The notes: generated by a model from the sequence alone, not told the origin. 64,000 bases of DNA from Lyngbya sp. HA4199-MV5 (GCA_019359375.1 JAHHHL010000013.1:90641-154640); one strand, 5' to 3'; positions 51,184-62,051 are shown, numbered from the stretch's first letter. Program-made: numbers and translations.

Positions 51184-52614
51184 ATGCAAACGCTCGATCG
51201 TACGCCTTCTCTCATTGATGCCTTAAGAACTAGACGGCTTAAATTGGCAGCGCTGGTAGATTTTCCGGTGGTGCTCTGGTCAGGGCAAAGCAGTCCGCGC
51301 AACTTTCGAGCGAATACATTTCCGTTTCGAGCCAGCAGCCACTTTCTCTACTTTGCGGGACTGCCGTTAGAAAATGCGGTGATTCGGTTGGAGGGCGGCA
51401 AGCTGACTCTGTTTATAGATGAGGCGAGTCCAGCAAGCGCACTGTGGCATGGCGAAACCCCAAAGCGGGATGAGATTGCAGCGGCGATCGGTGCAACCGA
51501 AGCATATCCACTCTCAGAATTAAAGCCAGAAGACAAGGATAAAGGCGAGATTTTGAAAGCAAACCCTTCAAAATGGGCAAACGGAGCCGCAACGATCGGT
51601 GTGCAAGATCGTGAAACTCACGTTGGTCAATTTGTCATGTGCCAGCGCAACGTTTTTCGTGATGTAGGCAGGATAGAAGGCATTGATTTGGAGTTGGCAC
51701 AGGCGATCGTCTCTCTGCGTCTGATCCACGATGACCTGGCTTTGGCTGAGATGCGAAAGGCTGCAACCGTTAGCATTGCCGCGCATAAAGCTGGGATGGC
51801 GGCAACGCGAAAAGCCCGTGTCGAAGCAGAAGTACGAGCCGCGATGGAAGCGGTGATCATCGCCAATGGCATGACCTGTGCCTATAGCAGCATCGTCACA
51901 GTCCACGGTGAAGTGCTGCACAACGACCAGTATCACCACCCCATCCAGCCAGGAGATTTGTTGCTAGCAGATGTGGGAGCGGAAACGGTTTCTGGCTGGG
52001 CAGCAGACATTACTCGTACCTGGGCGGTCTCTGGTAAATTCTCGCCCACACAGCGATCACTCTATAATGTGGTGCTGGCAGCGCACGATGCCTGTATTGC
52101 CGCGATTCGTCCTGGTGTGGAGTATCGAGATCTTCATCTGCTAGCAGCACGGACGATCGCCGCCGGATTGGTTGATTTAGGCATTCTACACGGACAGGTA
52201 GATGCTTTAGTGGAACAAGATGCCCATGCCTTGTTCTTTCCACATGGAGTGGGACACATCTTGGGTTTAGATGTACACGATATGGAAGATCTGGGCGATC
52301 TGGCGGGCTATGAAGCTGGACGCACGAGGAGCGATCGCTTTGGATTAAATTACCTGAGGCTCGATCGTCCCTTGCAAGCGGGGATGGTCGTGACGAGCGA
52401 ACCTGGCTTTTATCAAGTGCCTGCGATTTTGCAAGACCCAGAGCGGCGAGCAACGTACCAAAACGTCGTGGACTGGGATCGGTTGGCTCAGTTTGCGGAT
52501 GTGCGGGGCATTCGCATTGAAGATGATGTGCTGGTGACAGAAACAGGAGCAGAGGTGATCACAGCGGCACTTCCAACCGACGCAGAGGCGATCGAGCGTC
52601 TAGTTCAGGGCTAG
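51184..52614 (+). CDS. M24 family aminopeptidase P-like metallopeptidase
   Basis: The ATG at 51184 (MQTLDRTPSLIDALRTRR) gives 476 residues; a longer frame passes through the palindrome at 51100 and is rejected. The N-terminal domain precedes the pita-bread catalytic domain. The five metal ligands are visible: Asp in LLADVGAE, Asp in AADITRTW, His in GVGHILGLDVHD, Glu in VTSEPGFY and Glu in GIRIEDDVLV. Xaa-Pro aminopeptidases remove N-terminal residues before proline in the cytoplasm. Confidence 0.93.
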   Translation: MQTLDRTPSLIDALRTRRLKLAALVDFPVVLWSGQSSPRNFRANTFPFRASSHFLYFAGLPLENAVIRLEGGKLTLFIDEASPASALWHGETPKRDEIAAAIGATEAYPLSELKPEDKDKGEILKANPSKWANGAATIGVQDRETHVGQFVMCQRNVFRDVGRIEGIDLELAQAIVSLRLIHDDLALAEMRKAATVSIAAHKAGMAATRKARVEAEVRAAMEAVIIANGMTCAYSSIVTVHGEVLHNDQYHHPIQPGDLLLADVGAETVSGWAADITRTWAVSGKFSPTQRSLYNVVLAAHDACIAAIRPGVEYRDLHLLAARTIAAGLVDLGILHGQVDALVEQDAHALFFPHGVGHILGLDVHDMEDLGDLAGYEAGRTRSDRFGLNYLRLDRPLQAGMVVTSEPGFYQVPAILQDPERRATYQNVVDWDRLAQFADVRGIRIEDDVLVTETGAEVITAALPTDAEAIERLVQG

Positions 52615-52764
52615 GAATCGCGGCACACGACAACGCTCTTGGATGCAATGTGTTCTAGATACCAGGCGCGATCGACTCCTTACTCCCGCTTGAGAAAGAG
52701 GGCGCACGGAGAACAATGCTTTTAGGATGGTTGCCACATGCCGAAACTTCAGGAATTGTGGAAC

Positions 52765-53304
52765 ATGGCTAATTTAGTGGACAAGATTGAACGGTCTAAC
52801 ACAAACCCCAGAGATCCCAGAAATCGTGAGGTCGTTTATGCTGCGTGGGATGATCCTCAAATTGGTAATCTTGAAACCCCGATTAATGCGTCAGGGTTTT
52901 CGCGTGCCTTAATCAACAATCTGCCTGCCTATCGTCAGGGGTTGTCTCCCTTACGACGAGGCATTGAAGTGGGTCTAGCGCATGGTTACTGGCTGTTAGG
53001 ACCTTTTGTGACGTTTAATCCCCTGCGTGACACTGAAGTTGGTTCCATGACGGGTCTACTGGCTGCCATTGGTACTATCTTGATTGCCACACTGAGCATT
53101 TCACTGTATGCCGCCAGCAATCCTCCCGCACCGCTTGCGACAGTGACGGTACCCAGCCCACCCAAAGCGTTAGACAACGCTGAAGGCTGGAACGAATACG
53201 CCACGGGCTTTTTTCTCGGTGGCGTGGGTGGTGCTGTGTTTGCTTACGCGCTTCTTTCAAATATTGAGCTATTCCAAAAATATCTGAGCTTTGTGGCTCA
53301 ATAG
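52765..53304 (+). CDS. psaL: Photosystem I reaction centre subunit XI
   Basis: The ATG at 52765 (MANLVDKIERSNTNPRDPRNREVV) matches the usual length; the in-frame codons nine residues earlier are not favoured. Signature parts are GNLETPINASGFSRALINNLPAYRQGLSPLRRGIEVGLAHGYWLLGPF, TGLLAAIGTILIATLSISLYAAS and the third helix FFLGGVGGAVFAYALLSN. PsaL sits in the thylakoid membrane and joins PSI monomers into trimers or tetramers. No psaI or psaF/J is adjacent. A strong terminator follows. Confidence 0.98.
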   Translation: MANLVDKIERSNTNPRDPRNREVVYAAWDDPQIGNLETPINASGFSRALINNLPAYRQGLSPLRRGIEVGLAHGYWLLGPFVTFNPLRDTEVGSMTGLLAAIGTILIATLSISLYAASNPPAPLATVTVPSPPKALDNAEGWNEYATGFFLGGVGGAVFAYALLSNIELFQKYLSFVAQ

Positions 53305-53353
53305 CCTTTGGAGTTGGTCGCTCAACTGCAATAGCTTTGTGTGCCAATCGTGA

Positions 53354-53391
53354 AGAAAAGTCTAGGGCAACACTGCTCTAGATTTTTCTTC
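53354..53391 (+). terminator. Rho-independent terminator of psaL
   Basis: AAAAGTCTAGGGCA, loop ACAC, TGCTCTAGATTTTT: a stem with two mismatches that ends in a T-run on the plus strand. Confidence 0.85.
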
Positions 53392-53484
53392 TTTAAAGAA
53401 GCATTTTCAGGTACTCAGAAGGTCAAGCTGAGAGAGTATTTAGGTAAAGTAGCTCAAGCAGTCCTTAATATCCCCTCTTTACCT

Positions 53485-54369
53485 ATGACCCGTATTTTGC
53501 TTACAGGTATCACCGGACAGGTTGGTCAAGAACTCCAGCAAACGCTGGCGACCCTGGGAGAAGTCATCAGCGTGGGGCGCGATCGTGTCGATTTTTCGCA
53601 ACCAGAAGCGGTACAGCAAGTGATGGAAACGGTAAAGCCTGCGATCGTGATCAACTCGGCTGCCTACACCGCTGTCGATAAAGCCGAAAGCGAGCCAGAT
53701 CTTGCCAAGTTGGTGAATGCCGTTTCACCCGGAGTCCTTGCCAAAGCTGCCAAGAGCATTGATGCAGGCATCATCCACATCTCAACCGATTATGTCTTCG
53801 ATGGCACCCACAGTTCTCCCTATCTGGAAACCGATGTCACAAAGCCGTTAGGGGTCTACGGCTTAACCAAACTGGCAGGCGAAGAAGCCGTGAGAGCAGA
53901 ATGCGATCGCCACTTCATCATCCGCACAGCCTGGGTTTATGGTGCAAAGGGCAAAGGCAATTTTGTGAAAACCATGTTGCGACTGGGAGCCGATCGAGAA
54001 GAACTGCGCGTCGTAACGGATCAAATTGGTGCGCCAACCTGGTCGAAAGATCTGGCGGGGGCGATCGCTCAACTCGCCCCCCAACTGTCTACCGAGACCG
54101 CAGGCACTTACCATTACACCAACAGCGGTGTGTGTAGCTGGTACGATTTTGCGATCGCCATTTTTGAAGAAGCTCACCAACTCGGCTTTCCCCTCAAGCT
54201 CCAGCGCGTCGCCCCCATTACGACTCCCGAATACCCTACTCCCGCCCAACGTCCTGCCTTCTCGGTGCTCTCGCTCAAGAAAGTCTCGACCCTGTTAGGC
54301 ACTCATCCGCCCTATTGGCGAAATAGCTTACGCGGAATGTTAACGGAACTGAAGAAAGCAGCTAATTAA
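53485..54369 (+). CDS. rfbD: dTDP-4-dehydrorhamnose reductase
   Basis: The ATG at 53485 starts MTRILLTGITGQVGQELQQ, the usual RfbD opening; the frame upstream overlaps the psaL terminator. The 294-residue product is an extended SDR enzyme with NAD(P)-binding GITGQVG, the catalytic YGLTKLAGE (Tyr/Lys), ISTDYVFDG and RTAWVYG. It reduces dTDP-4-keto-rhamnose to dTDP-L-rhamnose for surface polysaccharide. The rfbA, rfbB and rfbC partners are not adjacent. Confidence 0.94.
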   Translation: MTRILLTGITGQVGQELQQTLATLGEVISVGRDRVDFSQPEAVQQVMETVKPAIVINSAAYTAVDKAESEPDLAKLVNAVSPGVLAKAAKSIDAGIIHISTDYVFDGTHSSPYLETDVTKPLGVYGLTKLAGEEAVRAECDRHFIIRTAWVYGAKGKGNFVKTMLRLGADREELRVVTDQIGAPTWSKDLAGAIAQLAPQLSTETAGTYHYTNSGVCSWYDFAIAIFEEAHQLGFPLKLQRVAPITTPEYPTPAQRPAFSVLSLKKVSTLLGTHPPYWRNSLRGMLTELKKAAN

Positions 54370-54651
54370 GTGTCCGATTGAGTTCTATTTGATACCTGTC
54401 TGATCCCCAATTACAGCAATTTTCAAGCAAGTGAAGTACAGATCCATGCAGGGAGTCAAGGAGTCAAGGGAGTAAGGTGTACCTCAGCAAATTGGAAAAC
54501 GCTGTATTTGCATTAGCAAGTCAATAGAGCTAACGAACGATCGCACGTTAATTAACCTGAGCGGGATAAGCTGAAACCCTTATACCATCGTTGCCATTGT
54601 CTCAACGTTAGGTTTCATCGCTAAAATCCCACCTCCCTGCTAATCCCATCA

Positions 54652-57324
54652 TTACTTCGCTTTTGCCTCCAGGTTTTCCAGGCGGCTGCGTAGTTCCTGG
54701 TTTGCTTGCTTGAGTTGATCCAGTTCTTCGCGGAGTTGCTTCATGGCTTTGTCAGAACCGACGTTTTTCTGGACGCGCTGGACGGCTTCTTCGGCGATGC
54801 GGCGGACGCGACCATCGGGGGTTTGATCGGCGAGTGCCTGGAGGATGCCGATCGCCCGTGCGGTTTCCATCTGTCCGAGCGCGATTACCACGGAAACTTG
54901 CGTGAGGAAGAAGGTTTCGCGTGAGAGTTCCTGGAGGCGATCGAGAATGCGTTCCAGGCTGCTGTTGGATTGTCCGGTGGAAATGCTTCCTAACGCACGA
55001 ATGGCAGCAAGACGAAGCGCCTGGGGTACACCGGGAGCTGTGTATTCAAGGATGAGGTTTAGGGCAGCTTCGGAGGTTTTCATCTGGCTAAGGGCACCGA
55101 TCGCGCCCGATCGCACCACTTCATTCCAGCCCTGCCGCTCTTTCAGCACAGATTTGAGCAACTTGAGAATTTTTTCTTCCTTCGACTCACCCAGGCTGGA
55201 CGTGGCGATATTGCCCAGTCCCCGGATTGCAGCCGCTTCGACGTAATAGCTGGCATCACCTGCTTCAGAGATCGACTTCAGCGCCTTGTAGCTTTCGCGG
55301 GTTTTAATGGTTGCCAGTGCCTCAACGGTCGATCGTCGCACCCGCGCATCGGCATCCTTCAATCCAATCGCCAAACTATCAAACGCCTGATCCAGCTTGA
55401 TCGTGGCGAGATTTTTGGCAATTTCGACGCGCACCCCCCAGAAGGACTCGGTTTTCAGTGCGTCTGTGAGTGCATTCACCGCTTCCAAGCCGCCTTTTTT
55501 CGCCAGCATTTCAGCCGCCACAATGCGCGACAGCGGGTCGGGATCAGCCTGTAGCTGCACTTTGAGTTCTGGCAGGGGATACTCCAGCGTTACGGTTTTG
55601 AGAATGTGATTGCCCACATCAAAACTCACAAAATCCGGCTTTTTCTCCAGCGGAAAGTAGAAGGCTTGCTCGCGCTCGTGAATGCGGACGGGGAAGAGGG
55701 TGAGGTGTGAGGGGTGAGAGGAAGTTGTTGGTTTTTGGTTGTTAGTTGTTAGTAACGGCTCACCTTCTGACTCCTGACTTCTGACTTCTGACTCCTCTCT
55801 CTCCTCACCTACCCACCCAAACCCGATCGGCACCTTCAAATCAAACAACTCACTCTGACTGCCATTACCGTCTTTTACCTGCGTTTGAGTGACGGTGATT
55901 TTTGCCAGGTTGCTGTCACCATCCCAAGAGTAGGCAACTTTGTAGTCGGGGTGTCCGCCACGGTAGACGTACTGATCGAAGAGGAACAGGAGGTTGCGTC
56001 CGCTGGCTTTTTCGATCGCCCTGAGCAAATCGATCGTCTCGACCGTCTTGTGCGCGTTGTCGTTCACAAAGGTTGCGACGGACTTCCAGAACAGGTCGTC
56101 GCCTAACTCAGCGCGGATCATGTGATAGACGCAAGCGCCTTTTTCGTAGAGGTGGCGATCGTAAAGTTCGATCGCCTCGCGGTAGACGTGGGTGACGATA
56201 GGACGACGATAGCGAGAACTGTCCTCATCCAGGTAATTGCGGGCTTCGCCCAAACGGTAATAGGCAGCCGCTTCCGCACCGTACTCGTGATCTGTCCACA
56301 TAATTTCCGAGTAGGATGCCATGCCCTCCTTCAACCAGGCGTGCGACCAGTGTTTGATTACAACCAGATCGCCAAACCATTGGTGCGCCAACTCATGCGC
56401 GACCAGACTTTCAGTGCCCCGGTTGTCGATCGCCGCGCGTTCGTCCAGCAGGCAGCGATCGGTCAGCAGAGTTGTGGACGTATTTTCCATTCCGCCAAAG
56501 ATGAAGTCATCGACGCAAACTTGGGCGTATTTGGGATAGGGATAGGAGTAGCCATACTTTTCGCTGAAGAACTCAATCATGCGAGGCGTTTTGCCCATGC
56601 TGATGCGGGCTTCCTGTTCTTTGCCCTTCTCGACGTAGTAGGTGACAGGGTTACCGTGCCATTCGTCCTGCAACTCAGCAAAATCACCCACTGCCAGGGT
56701 CATTAAATAGGTAGGATGCACCTGCTTCTGATGCCAGTGATAGATCTTGTCATCCCCATCTGCCTCAGTGCTGACCAACTCACCGTTAGAAATCGCCATA
56801 AGTTCTTTCGGCACCCGCACCCGGATTTCGGAGGTTGCCAACTGTCCCGGATAGTCGAAGCAAGGAAACCAGAAGCGGGAATCTTCGTCTTCGCCCTGCG
56901 TCCACACCTGCACGGGTTTATCGGGGTAGTGCTTGTCGGGCGCGATGAAGTAGAGTCCGCGTTGGGGCTTGTTGACACTGTAAGCGATCGCCACCTCAAT
57001 GGGCTTCCCTGCCTGCGTCGTCGGCTCTAGCTGAATGTGGAGTAGTTCCCCATCGTAATCAAAGGTTTGCTTCGTTTCGCCAATGTGAACCGAGTCGATC
57101 TGCAAATTTACGGCATCCAGCGTCAGGCGATCGATGCCATCGCGCACTGGATTCAGGCGAATTGTGCAAGTCCCTTTGTAACGCTGATTGGGAATATCCA
57201 GATCCAGATCCAGAAAAATATGCTCTACCTGACCGGGGCGATCGGGGTTGTAGTGAGGTTTCGCACCGGGCAGTTCAAAGGACTTGTGACCATTTGTATC
57301 AGGGTCAAAATAAACCTGTGGCAT
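54652..57324 (-). CDS. M1 family aminopeptidase with C-terminal HEAT repeats and repeat-derived insertion
   Basis: An 890-residue gluzincin. The exopeptidase motif is FGGMENTSTT and the zinc site is VAHELAHQWFGD (about 307-318) with the third ligand in WLKEGMASYSE. After the catalytic and helical domains comes a HEAT-repeat section (about 600-845, for example RVRRSTVEALATIKTRESYKALKSI) and a coiled-coil tail (LREELDQLKQANQELRSRLENLE). Residues about 504-545 are an in-frame insertion of heptamer-repeat DNA (REESEVRSQESEG; TTNNQKPTTSS), lying between the helical part and a beta segment. The enzyme is probably still active, since the catalytic core is intact. Confidence 0.92.
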   Translation of the reverse strand: MPQVYFDPDTNGHKSFELPGAKPHYNPDRPGQVEHIFLDLDLDIPNQRYKGTCTIRLNPVRDGIDRLTLDAVNLQIDSVHIGETKQTFDYDGELLHIQLEPTTQAGKPIEVAIAYSVNKPQRGLYFIAPDKHYPDKPVQVWTQGEDEDSRFWFPCFDYPGQLATSEIRVRVPKELMAISNGELVSTEADGDDKIYHWHQKQVHPTYLMTLAVGDFAELQDEWHGNPVTYYVEKGKEQEARISMGKTPRMIEFFSEKYGYSYPYPKYAQVCVDDFIFGGMENTSTTLLTDRCLLDERAAIDNRGTESLVAHELAHQWFGDLVVIKHWSHAWLKEGMASYSEIMWTDHEYGAEAAAYYRLGEARNYLDEDSSRYRRPIVTHVYREAIELYDRHLYEKGACVYHMIRAELGDDLFWKSVATFVNDNAHKTVETIDLLRAIEKASGRNLLFLFDQYVYRGGHPDYKVAYSWDGDSNLAKITVTQTQVKDGNGSQSELFDLKVPIGFGWVGEEREESEVRSQESEGEPLLTTNNQKPTTSSHPSHLTLFPVRIHEREQAFYFPLEKKPDFVSFDVGNHILKTVTLEYPLPELKVQLQADPDPLSRIVAAEMLAKKGGLEAVNALTDALKTESFWGVRVEIAKNLATIKLDQAFDSLAIGLKDADARVRRSTVEALATIKTRESYKALKSISEAGDASYYVEAAAIRGLGNIATSSLGESKEEKILKLLKSVLKERQGWNEVVRSGAIGALSQMKTSEAALNLILEYTAPGVPQALRLAAIRALGSISTGQSNSSLERILDRLQELSRETFFLTQVSVVIALGQMETARAIGILQALADQTPDGRVRRIAEEAVQRVQKNVGSDKAMKQLREELDQLKQANQELRSRLENLEAKAK

Positions 57325-57518
57325 AGATGGGGATGCTCTGTTTCTTAGGAGAACGTCGTCTCGTGGACTTGATTTCTTTTCAGCGTAGCGTGGATGCCCT
57401 GTATCGGCTGTAGGCAGAGTCCAGTATTGGCACTTGCATCATCGGTCAACTGTCTCAAATCATCCAGACTACTGAGATAATAATCCTATTCCACCCCATC
57501 TTCTGCTAAATCGTACTC

Positions 57519-58607
<1,089 letters not shown>

Positions 58608-58710
58608 AAGTAGCTAAATAGTTGGAGAATGAGATTTTTGTCGCACAGGCTGAGTTGTTGGGCACTCTACCTGTAAACAAATGTCTTGTAAAACTCATTA
58701 GCCGCTTCGT

Positions 58711-59355
58711 ATGACAATTGAAACAGCAGCAAAAAGTTCTGAATCTTCTAGCTCATCTAAAAAAATGATAGGAGTTGTTACGCGGATAAATTTAGAAGAT
58801 CATTCCGGTTTCATTAAACCGGATGAGCCGATAGAAGGGCTAAATACTGACCCTATGTTTCTTGGAGGTAACTTAAAGGGATTGCTGCTCGACGAACTTG
58901 CAAAAGGTGATCGCGTTGAATTTGTAATCGAAGATGCAGTTAGTAGTACCGGAAGACTAATAAAGTCTGTCAAGCAAATCTGCTTGCTTTCAAAAGCAAC
59001 TGCAAGAGCAGAATATCTTTGGAAAGGCTTCAAGCTTCGTTCTAAGGCTGAAATCAAAATTGCGGAGGAACTGGAAAGAGCTGACGTTATCTTTCTACCC
59101 AATTGCAAGGTGCGCCTTAGTGATCAAAAGATTAATCTAGAGCCAGATTTTATCGTTTGTTGCGATGGTAAATGGGGGATTCTCGAAGTTGATGGTCCTC
59201 ATCACACAGCAGAAACTAGAGTTGCGGAACAAGAACGAGAGCGACACTTTAAACGCCACCGTATCTTTATCGTTGAGCGATTTACCGCTGATTCCTGCTT
59301 AAGCAATCCAGACAAAGTAGTACGAGAATTTTTAGAACTTTTGAAGAGCATATAG
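58711..59355 (+). CDS. Cold-shock-like domain fused to DUF559-like nuclease domain
   Basis: The 214-residue protein has a Ser-rich N-terminus. About residues 18-95 then resemble a cold-shock/S1-like barrel (MIGVVTRINLEDHSGFIKPDE, LAKGDRVEFVIED). The C-terminal half resembles DUF559/very-short-patch-like PD-(D/E)XK proteins: RSKAEIKIAEELERADVIFLPNCKV, then LEPDFIVCCDGKWGILEVDGPHHTAETRVAEQERERHFKRH and IFIVERFTAD. The acidic residues (Glu in KAEIKI, Asp in EPDF, Glu in LEVDG) are in the expected places. Base composition and codon use look more AT-rich than the neighbours, hinting at transfer. Function unknown; a nucleic-acid role is likely. Confidence 0.8.
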   Translation: MTIETAAKSSESSSSSKKMIGVVTRINLEDHSGFIKPDEPIEGLNTDPMFLGGNLKGLLLDELAKGDRVEFVIEDAVSSTGRLIKSVKQICLLSKATARAEYLWKGFKLRSKAEIKIAEELERADVIFLPNCKVRLSDQKINLEPDFIVCCDGKWGILEVDGPHHTAETRVAEQERERHFKRHRIFIVERFTADSCLSNPDKVVREFLELLKSI

Positions 59356-59384
59356 AGCTTTAGAGAATTTGTTCTTTCTAACCT

Positions 59385-61463
59385 TCACCAAACTGTCCAG
59401 TCTTCCCATTTTTCGTTGAAGATGGAGGTGTTGGGGAACGCGGTGGGGTTGCCGTTTTGATTCAGTCGCTTTTGCAGTGTTTGCAGTTTAGGTGTAGTGC
59501 CAGAAAGATCATCCACAAGCTGATAAGGATAGATGCCTTCGGATAGTACGAAATCGGCTGTGTTTCCAGCCGCAGCACCGACTGACCATTCAAAGGAATG
59601 GACGCGATAATCGGCGGCGACGACAAAGCTGGTGGCGATACTTTTGCTGGCAACGAGAAGATTGTCGAGCTTTTGCGGAATCATCGATCGCAAGGGAATT
59701 TGCCCTGGATAGGACTGCCCATGCGCCTGCCGTACACCGGGACGCTCGATATTGCCGGGTTTTTCGGGTGGGGAGTCTTGCATACAGGGGTGAAAGTCGA
59801 TCGCGTACTGAGAAATGCCGACCGAATCGGGGTAGATGGTGGAGCGAGTGCGGCGGGTAATTTTGTCGGGTGGAATATCGTTGACGATCGCGTTGCCTGT
59901 TTCTAAACCAGCGAGGGCGATGTAGAGCGATCGATAGAGCGATGCAGGCAGCTTGCGGTAATACTCCTGCCGATAGTCGGCACGAGACACGTCGATTTCG
60001 TTCACGCTAAAGCCATTGGGGTAGCCTGTGGAGGTGCGCCCGATCAACCGCCGTCCTTCCCTCATGTAGGGATATTTGGACAAGCCGTGTGCAGTGCCCA
60101 TCGGCGCATCAAAGCCAGTCAGTAATCGATGGTTTGGCGCAGGCTTCTTGAACCCATCCCCCAGTTGCGAATCGGTGGTGCCTTCGACCAGCCAGTAATA
60201 GAAGCCCAGTGCCAGCTCTTCCCCTTTACGAAGTGCATCCGTCCGCAAGCCGCCCATCCAGTTTCCAGATGAGAGTTGCCCCGTTTGCTGTAGCTGATCG
60301 CGGCTATAGACCAGATTGTCGGCGCTGGTGCCTGGACGATAATCGTTGCCCCAAACCCAGTTCTGCATAGAAATATCGCCAGGTGTGGGAGCAGTAACGG
60401 TCAATGGTCCTGCTTTGATGCGTGGTCCCGGTTGGGGACTCCAGATACGACGGTAGGTGAAGACGAAGTTGAAGTCTGCCTTGCGGTAGTCGGCATCGTA
60501 GCCGTAATAGGGCGCGTATTGCTCGTAGAACGATGGCTTTTGCTGAGGTTGGTTGCCCTCCGTTTGTTCCATCGCAAAGGTGTAGGTGAAGCCTTGCAGA
60601 CAGTAGGGATCGCCTGTTTCAGTGGGTGAAGACGGATTGAGGTACGTGCGCGGATCAAGCCCAACCCGGTAAGGGACATCGGCAAGCGCAATTAACTCGC
60701 CTGTTTCAGTGGCATCGACCACAATCCAGCGCTGTTTAAGGGGCACAAAGCGAATGATTTGCTTGGTCAGACGCGAAGAATTTTCGTAGCGGTAGGCATC
60801 TTCGATCGTCCTTGAAAGCGGTTCCGTATTCAATGGTGGCGTATTTGGTGCGGGGCTGTGCTGAATGGCGATCGCCCCTTGAATCAGCTTGCCATCCGCA
60901 CTGGTCGTCAAACCTTTGATGACGGTAGAAGGAAACCATTGGAGCGTGCCCTTCCCCTTTTTTGCCGCCTCTTGCAGCATGGTCATCAGAATTTGTTCGG
61001 CATCGTTGGGCAAAAAGCACGACACGCTGACCCAACATTGACCAGGGTTGAGCTTGCCATACTTCTGCTCAATCCGGCGACGCAGTTCGTTGTACCCGCG
61101 TGAGTAAAACAGCAGCGCCCGTTGCTTTTTCGCCTCATCCAGCGCAGAGGTGCCTTGCGAGGTTAGCTGCCCACCGACCCAATCGGTTATATCGGTCAGG
61201 CAAACGGTACGTCCGGCTTGCAGCGCTTCATACGCTGTGGCAACGCCTGCAATACCGCCACCTGCTACCAGCAGCTCACAATTGACGGTGCGATCGATCG
61301 ATCGGGGTACGTTGGTTGGCACCACGAGATGAGTCTGAGCGATCGTACCCTGGGCTGAAGGATTTTGAGCAGGCGCACGAAACGCCCAACTCACCATGCT
61401 GACAACCAGAAAGGCGACAACAGCAAGCCTGATGGATCTGCGCCAGCAAACACGTTTAACCAT
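59385..61463 (-). CDS. Exported FAD-dependent oxidoreductase
   Basis: A 692-residue protein with an N-terminal signal or anchor (RRSIRLAVVAFLVVSMVSWAF). The FAD-binding Rossmann motif is CELLVAGGGIAGVATAYEAL (about 63-82), followed by TDITDWVGGQLTSQGTSALDE, which is typical of the PF12831 FAD-dependent group. The C-terminal part (NLLVASKSIATSFVVAADYRVHSFEWSVGAAAG) closes the flavin site. Its probable location is periplasmic, which is unusual for such enzymes. The substrate is unknown; no partner is adjacent. Confidence 0.88.
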   Translation of the reverse strand: MVKRVCWRRSIRLAVVAFLVVSMVSWAFRAPAQNPSAQGTIAQTHLVVPTNVPRSIDRTVNCELLVAGGGIAGVATAYEALQAGRTVCLTDITDWVGGQLTSQGTSALDEAKKQRALLFYSRGYNELRRRIEQKYGKLNPGQCWVSVSCFLPNDAEQILMTMLQEAAKKGKGTLQWFPSTVIKGLTTSADGKLIQGAIAIQHSPAPNTPPLNTEPLSRTIEDAYRYENSSRLTKQIIRFVPLKQRWIVVDATETGELIALADVPYRVGLDPRTYLNPSSPTETGDPYCLQGFTYTFAMEQTEGNQPQQKPSFYEQYAPYYGYDADYRKADFNFVFTYRRIWSPQPGPRIKAGPLTVTAPTPGDISMQNWVWGNDYRPGTSADNLVYSRDQLQQTGQLSSGNWMGGLRTDALRKGEELALGFYYWLVEGTTDSQLGDGFKKPAPNHRLLTGFDAPMGTAHGLSKYPYMREGRRLIGRTSTGYPNGFSVNEIDVSRADYRQEYYRKLPASLYRSLYIALAGLETGNAIVNDIPPDKITRRTRSTIYPDSVGISQYAIDFHPCMQDSPPEKPGNIERPGVRQAHGQSYPGQIPLRSMIPQKLDNLLVASKSIATSFVVAADYRVHSFEWSVGAAAGNTADFVLSEGIYPYQLVDDLSGTTPKLQTLQKRLNQNGNPTAFPNTSIFNEKWEDWTVW

Positions 61464-61561
61464 GCAAGTTTAAGAATGCGACTGAAGATAAGACATTCAA
61501 CTGTAGACTATCGCTCACTTCAGCAAGTAAGCTGCCACAATTGTGTGCCTTACCTTTGGGA

Positions 61562-61786
61562 CTACGCTCCCGGTGCGTCTGGTTCCCGATAATCGGCATC
61601 AACCCAGCAGCGCGGCAAACTTTCTCCTGACGGAAAAATCAACGTCTCTTTCGCGATCGGTTCCTTATCCTGCTCTTCTTCACCCGACTGCACGCGTCCT
61701 GTAATCTTGTCTTTCGCTGGATTTACCAGATCAACGATTTCAGCCACTTCAATCAGTGACCCTGTGCGCTTGTCCTGTAGCAACAT
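61562..61786 (-). CDS. Small conserved cyanobacterial acidic protein
   Basis: The 74-residue protein is preceded by TTGAGGAAAATGG. It starts MLLQDKRTGSLIEVAEIVDL, has an acidic middle (SGEEEQDKEPIAKETLIFPSG) and ends LPRCWVDADYREPD. Proteins with this pattern occur widely in cyanobacteria and are sometimes labelled acetyltransferase, though the length is far too short for that enzyme. Function unknown. Confidence 0.78.
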   Translation of the reverse strand: MLLQDKRTGSLIEVAEIVDLVNPAKDKITGRVQSGEEEQDKEPIAKETLIFPSGESLPRCWVDADYREPDAPGA

Positions 61787-61827
61787 CCATTTTCCTCAAT
61801 GCGATCGGTGGGAGTTGTGTTTTGCCT

Positions 61828-61855
61828 GTAGGGACATTACACGTAACGCCCCTAC
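61828..61855. repeat. GTAGGGACATTACA palindrome
   Basis: A degenerate 28-bp member of the family at 21714 and 51100. Further on, at about 62010-62048, CTTCTGC/CTCCTGC heptamers lead up to the end of the VanZ-like gene. The 265-bp gap 61787-62051 has no gene. Confidence 0.7.
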
Positions 61856-62051
61856 AGACATCCCATCCTTGAACACATCTCATTAAAGGTGAGCACATCG
61901 ATTTTTACGCCATCCTGCGGGAAGAGACCTGTAAACGCCCCCATTATTTGTGAACATTTGTGAACATTAGCATTCCACCTTAAATTCTTACCGCCCCCCA
62001 CCCTCATCCCTTCGCCTTCTGCCTCCTGCCCTCTGCCTTCTGCCCTCCTAT

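Noticed and set aside
53341..53484. N-terminal extension of rfbD
   Set aside because: It covers the psaL terminator; the family begins at the MTRILLTG start at 53485.
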